The notes under the pieces are model-generated. The model ran no database searches, had not been told where the DNA came from, and worked only from the letters and a program-made list of their open reading frames with translations. DNA of 64,000 nucleotides. Origin: Bradyrhizobium sp. URHD0069 (lineage in GTDB: Bacteria > Pseudomonadota > Alphaproteobacteria > Rhizobiales > Xanthobacteraceae). Below, one piece after another: positions 63,129 to 64,000 of this stretch (the stretch's first letter is position 1; every line of letters starts with the position of its first letter). Made by a program: the position numbers and the translations under genes. The stretch covers positions 1 through 64,000 of the forward strand of contig NZ_JNIJ01000012.1 in assembly GCF_000701345.1 (NCBI RefSeq), in the 5' to 3' direction.

Positions 63129-63923
63129 ATGACTGTCGCCTCCCTGAAAACCTTCGCCTCCCTGAGCAGGAGTATCCGTCGCCTTTACGAGGGCGCTACG
63201 CCGAGCGGCGTCGGTTTCCGCTATGCCCTGCTGGCGTTCGATATGGTCACAGTGCTGTTCATCATCGCGACGTCGTTCCTGCCCTCCAGCGAGATAATTG
63301 AAACGCTCGACGTCTTGTTCGGTATCGCGATACTTGCCGATTTCTCAGCACGACTGCTCGTCAGCCGGCATCGGCTGCGCGATTTCACCCGCTTCTCAAC
63401 GTGGACTGACATAGTCGCGATCGTTTCATTTTTGGCGCCCCTCGCGGGAGAGGCCGGCGGCTTTCTCCGTATCCTGCGAACGTTGCGGCTGCTGCGCGAC
63501 TATCAAATGCTGGTGCGGCTGCGCGTCGATAGCCCGTTCTTTCGGCGCAATGAAGAAGTCATCTTTGCCGTCACCAACCTTGCTGTGTTCATCTTCGTAA
63601 TGACCGCGATCGTTTACGAAACCCAGAAGTTTCGCAACGATCAGATCACGAACTATGCGGACGCGCTGTATTTCACCGTCACGGCGCTGACGACAACCGG
63701 CTTTGGCGACATCACCCTGCCAGGCACGGTCGGCCGCCTGATCTCGGTCGTCATCATGATTTTTGGCGTGACCCTGTTCTTCAATCTCGCCCGCGCGCTG
63801 TTGAGCCCGAACAAGGTGCGGTTTCCTTGCCCGACCTGCGGCCTGCAGCGCCACGACAGCGATGCCGTGCATTGCAAGGCGTGCGGCACGGTCCTGAATA
63901 TTCCCGACGAAGGCGTGACATAG
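63129..63923 (+). CDS. Voltage-gated-type potassium channel with C-terminal zinc ribbon
   Basis: A 264-residue ion channel of the 6-TM voltage-gated superfamily. S1-S3 lie at about 33-105. S4 has four spaced Arg (R114, R117, R120, R123 in RILRTLRLLR). S5 lies at about 145-163. The selectivity filter is TTTGFGD (188-194), GFGD in place of the common GYGD, and S6 is at about 203-224. Instead of an RCK domain there is a short cytoplasmic tail with a zinc ribbon (CPTC 234-237, CKAC 249-252). Potassium selectivity is inferred from the filter. ATG 63129 gives a conserved-looking N-terminus. Confidence 0.9.
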   Translation: MTVASLKTFASLSRSIRRLYEGATPSGVGFRYALLAFDMVTVLFIIATSFLPSSEIIETLDVLFGIAILADFSARLLVSRHRLRDFTRFSTWTDIVAIVSFLAPLAGEAGGFLRILRTLRLLRDYQMLVRLRVDSPFFRRNEEVIFAVTNLAVFIFVMTAIVYETQKFRNDQITNYADALYFTVTALTTTGFGDITLPGTVGRLISVVIMIFGVTLFFNLARALLSPNKVRFPCPTCGLQRHDSDAVHCKACGTVLNIPDEGVT

Positions 63924-64000
63924 CTGAACCGTACCACCGATACGGTCGCTACGGCCGTCTGACGCCGTTGGTCTGACGTGCGCGCAGTCGGTTCGCGCGC

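Overview
The window looks like a chromosomal stretch from an alphaproteobacterium close to Bradyrhizobium (Nitrobacteraceae). The evidence is high G+C, a PopZ-type polar protein, an aapJQMP amino-acid transporter, two DUF3551 secreted proteins, many very short proteins of the kind common in Bradyrhizobium, and a palindromic intergenic repeat next to cysK. All family assignments come from reading the translated sequence; no database search was run.

Layout. 1-0.2 kb: 3' end of an IS110-type transposase. 0.5-7.4 kb: housekeeping genes on the minus strand (valS, popZ-like, tolC-like, pcm-like, one small protein). 7.6-14.7 kb: tRNA-Asn, a di-haem cytochrome c peroxidase, and a run of small proteins. 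That run includes a two-gene unit ending in a free-standing RNA polymerase alpha-CTD-like protein, a cobalamin-riboswitch-like core, and a Tat-exported aldo/keto reductase. 14.8-21.6 kb: a 6.7-kb segment bounded by an intact tRNA-Cys and a 44-bp copy of its 3' half, the usual signature of a tRNA-targeted integrative element. It carries an amidase relic, an acetamidase/formamidase with a signal peptide, and four SPFH (HflK/HflC-like) proteins. One of these is fused to a six-helix cation diffusion facilitator (CDF) membrane domain. This is the most unusual content of the window.

21.7-25.2 kb: a second cluster of short proteins, with one FixK/FNR-type palindrome. 25.2-41.6 kb: a DTW-domain protein, a four-gene RND efflux operon (NodT-type outer-membrane lipoprotein, adaptor, two different RND pumps), a frameshifted cyclopropane-fatty-acid synthase fragment, cysK, and the aapJQMP operon. 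41.9-48.8 kb: a cystathionine beta-lyase-type enzyme, then a reduced Flp/Tad pilus locus (cpaB truncated; cpaC, cpaD, cpaE and a tadD-like lipoprotein intact; no cpaF or tadB/C) and a PilZ protein.

49-60.1 kb: a minus-strand envelope block. An ArnT/PMT-type glycosyltransferase, a PAP2 phosphatase, a polyprenyl-phosphate glycosyltransferase and an LAB_N membrane protein form one probable lipid-modification operon. Next to it are pbpC and a thioester-containing alpha-2-macroglobulin, which overlap by 4 bp. 60.4-64 kb: tRNA-Arg, a deletion scar joining the 5' part of a Calx-beta secreted-protein gene to the 3' part of a type I secretion adaptor gene, and a potassium-channel-type protein with a C-terminal zinc ribbon.

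Taken together, conserved core operons alternate with accessory patches holding relics (IS110 end, amidase, cfa, cpaB, type I secretion scar) and tRNA-associated insertion. The SPFH/CDF island is the best candidate for a poorly described system.
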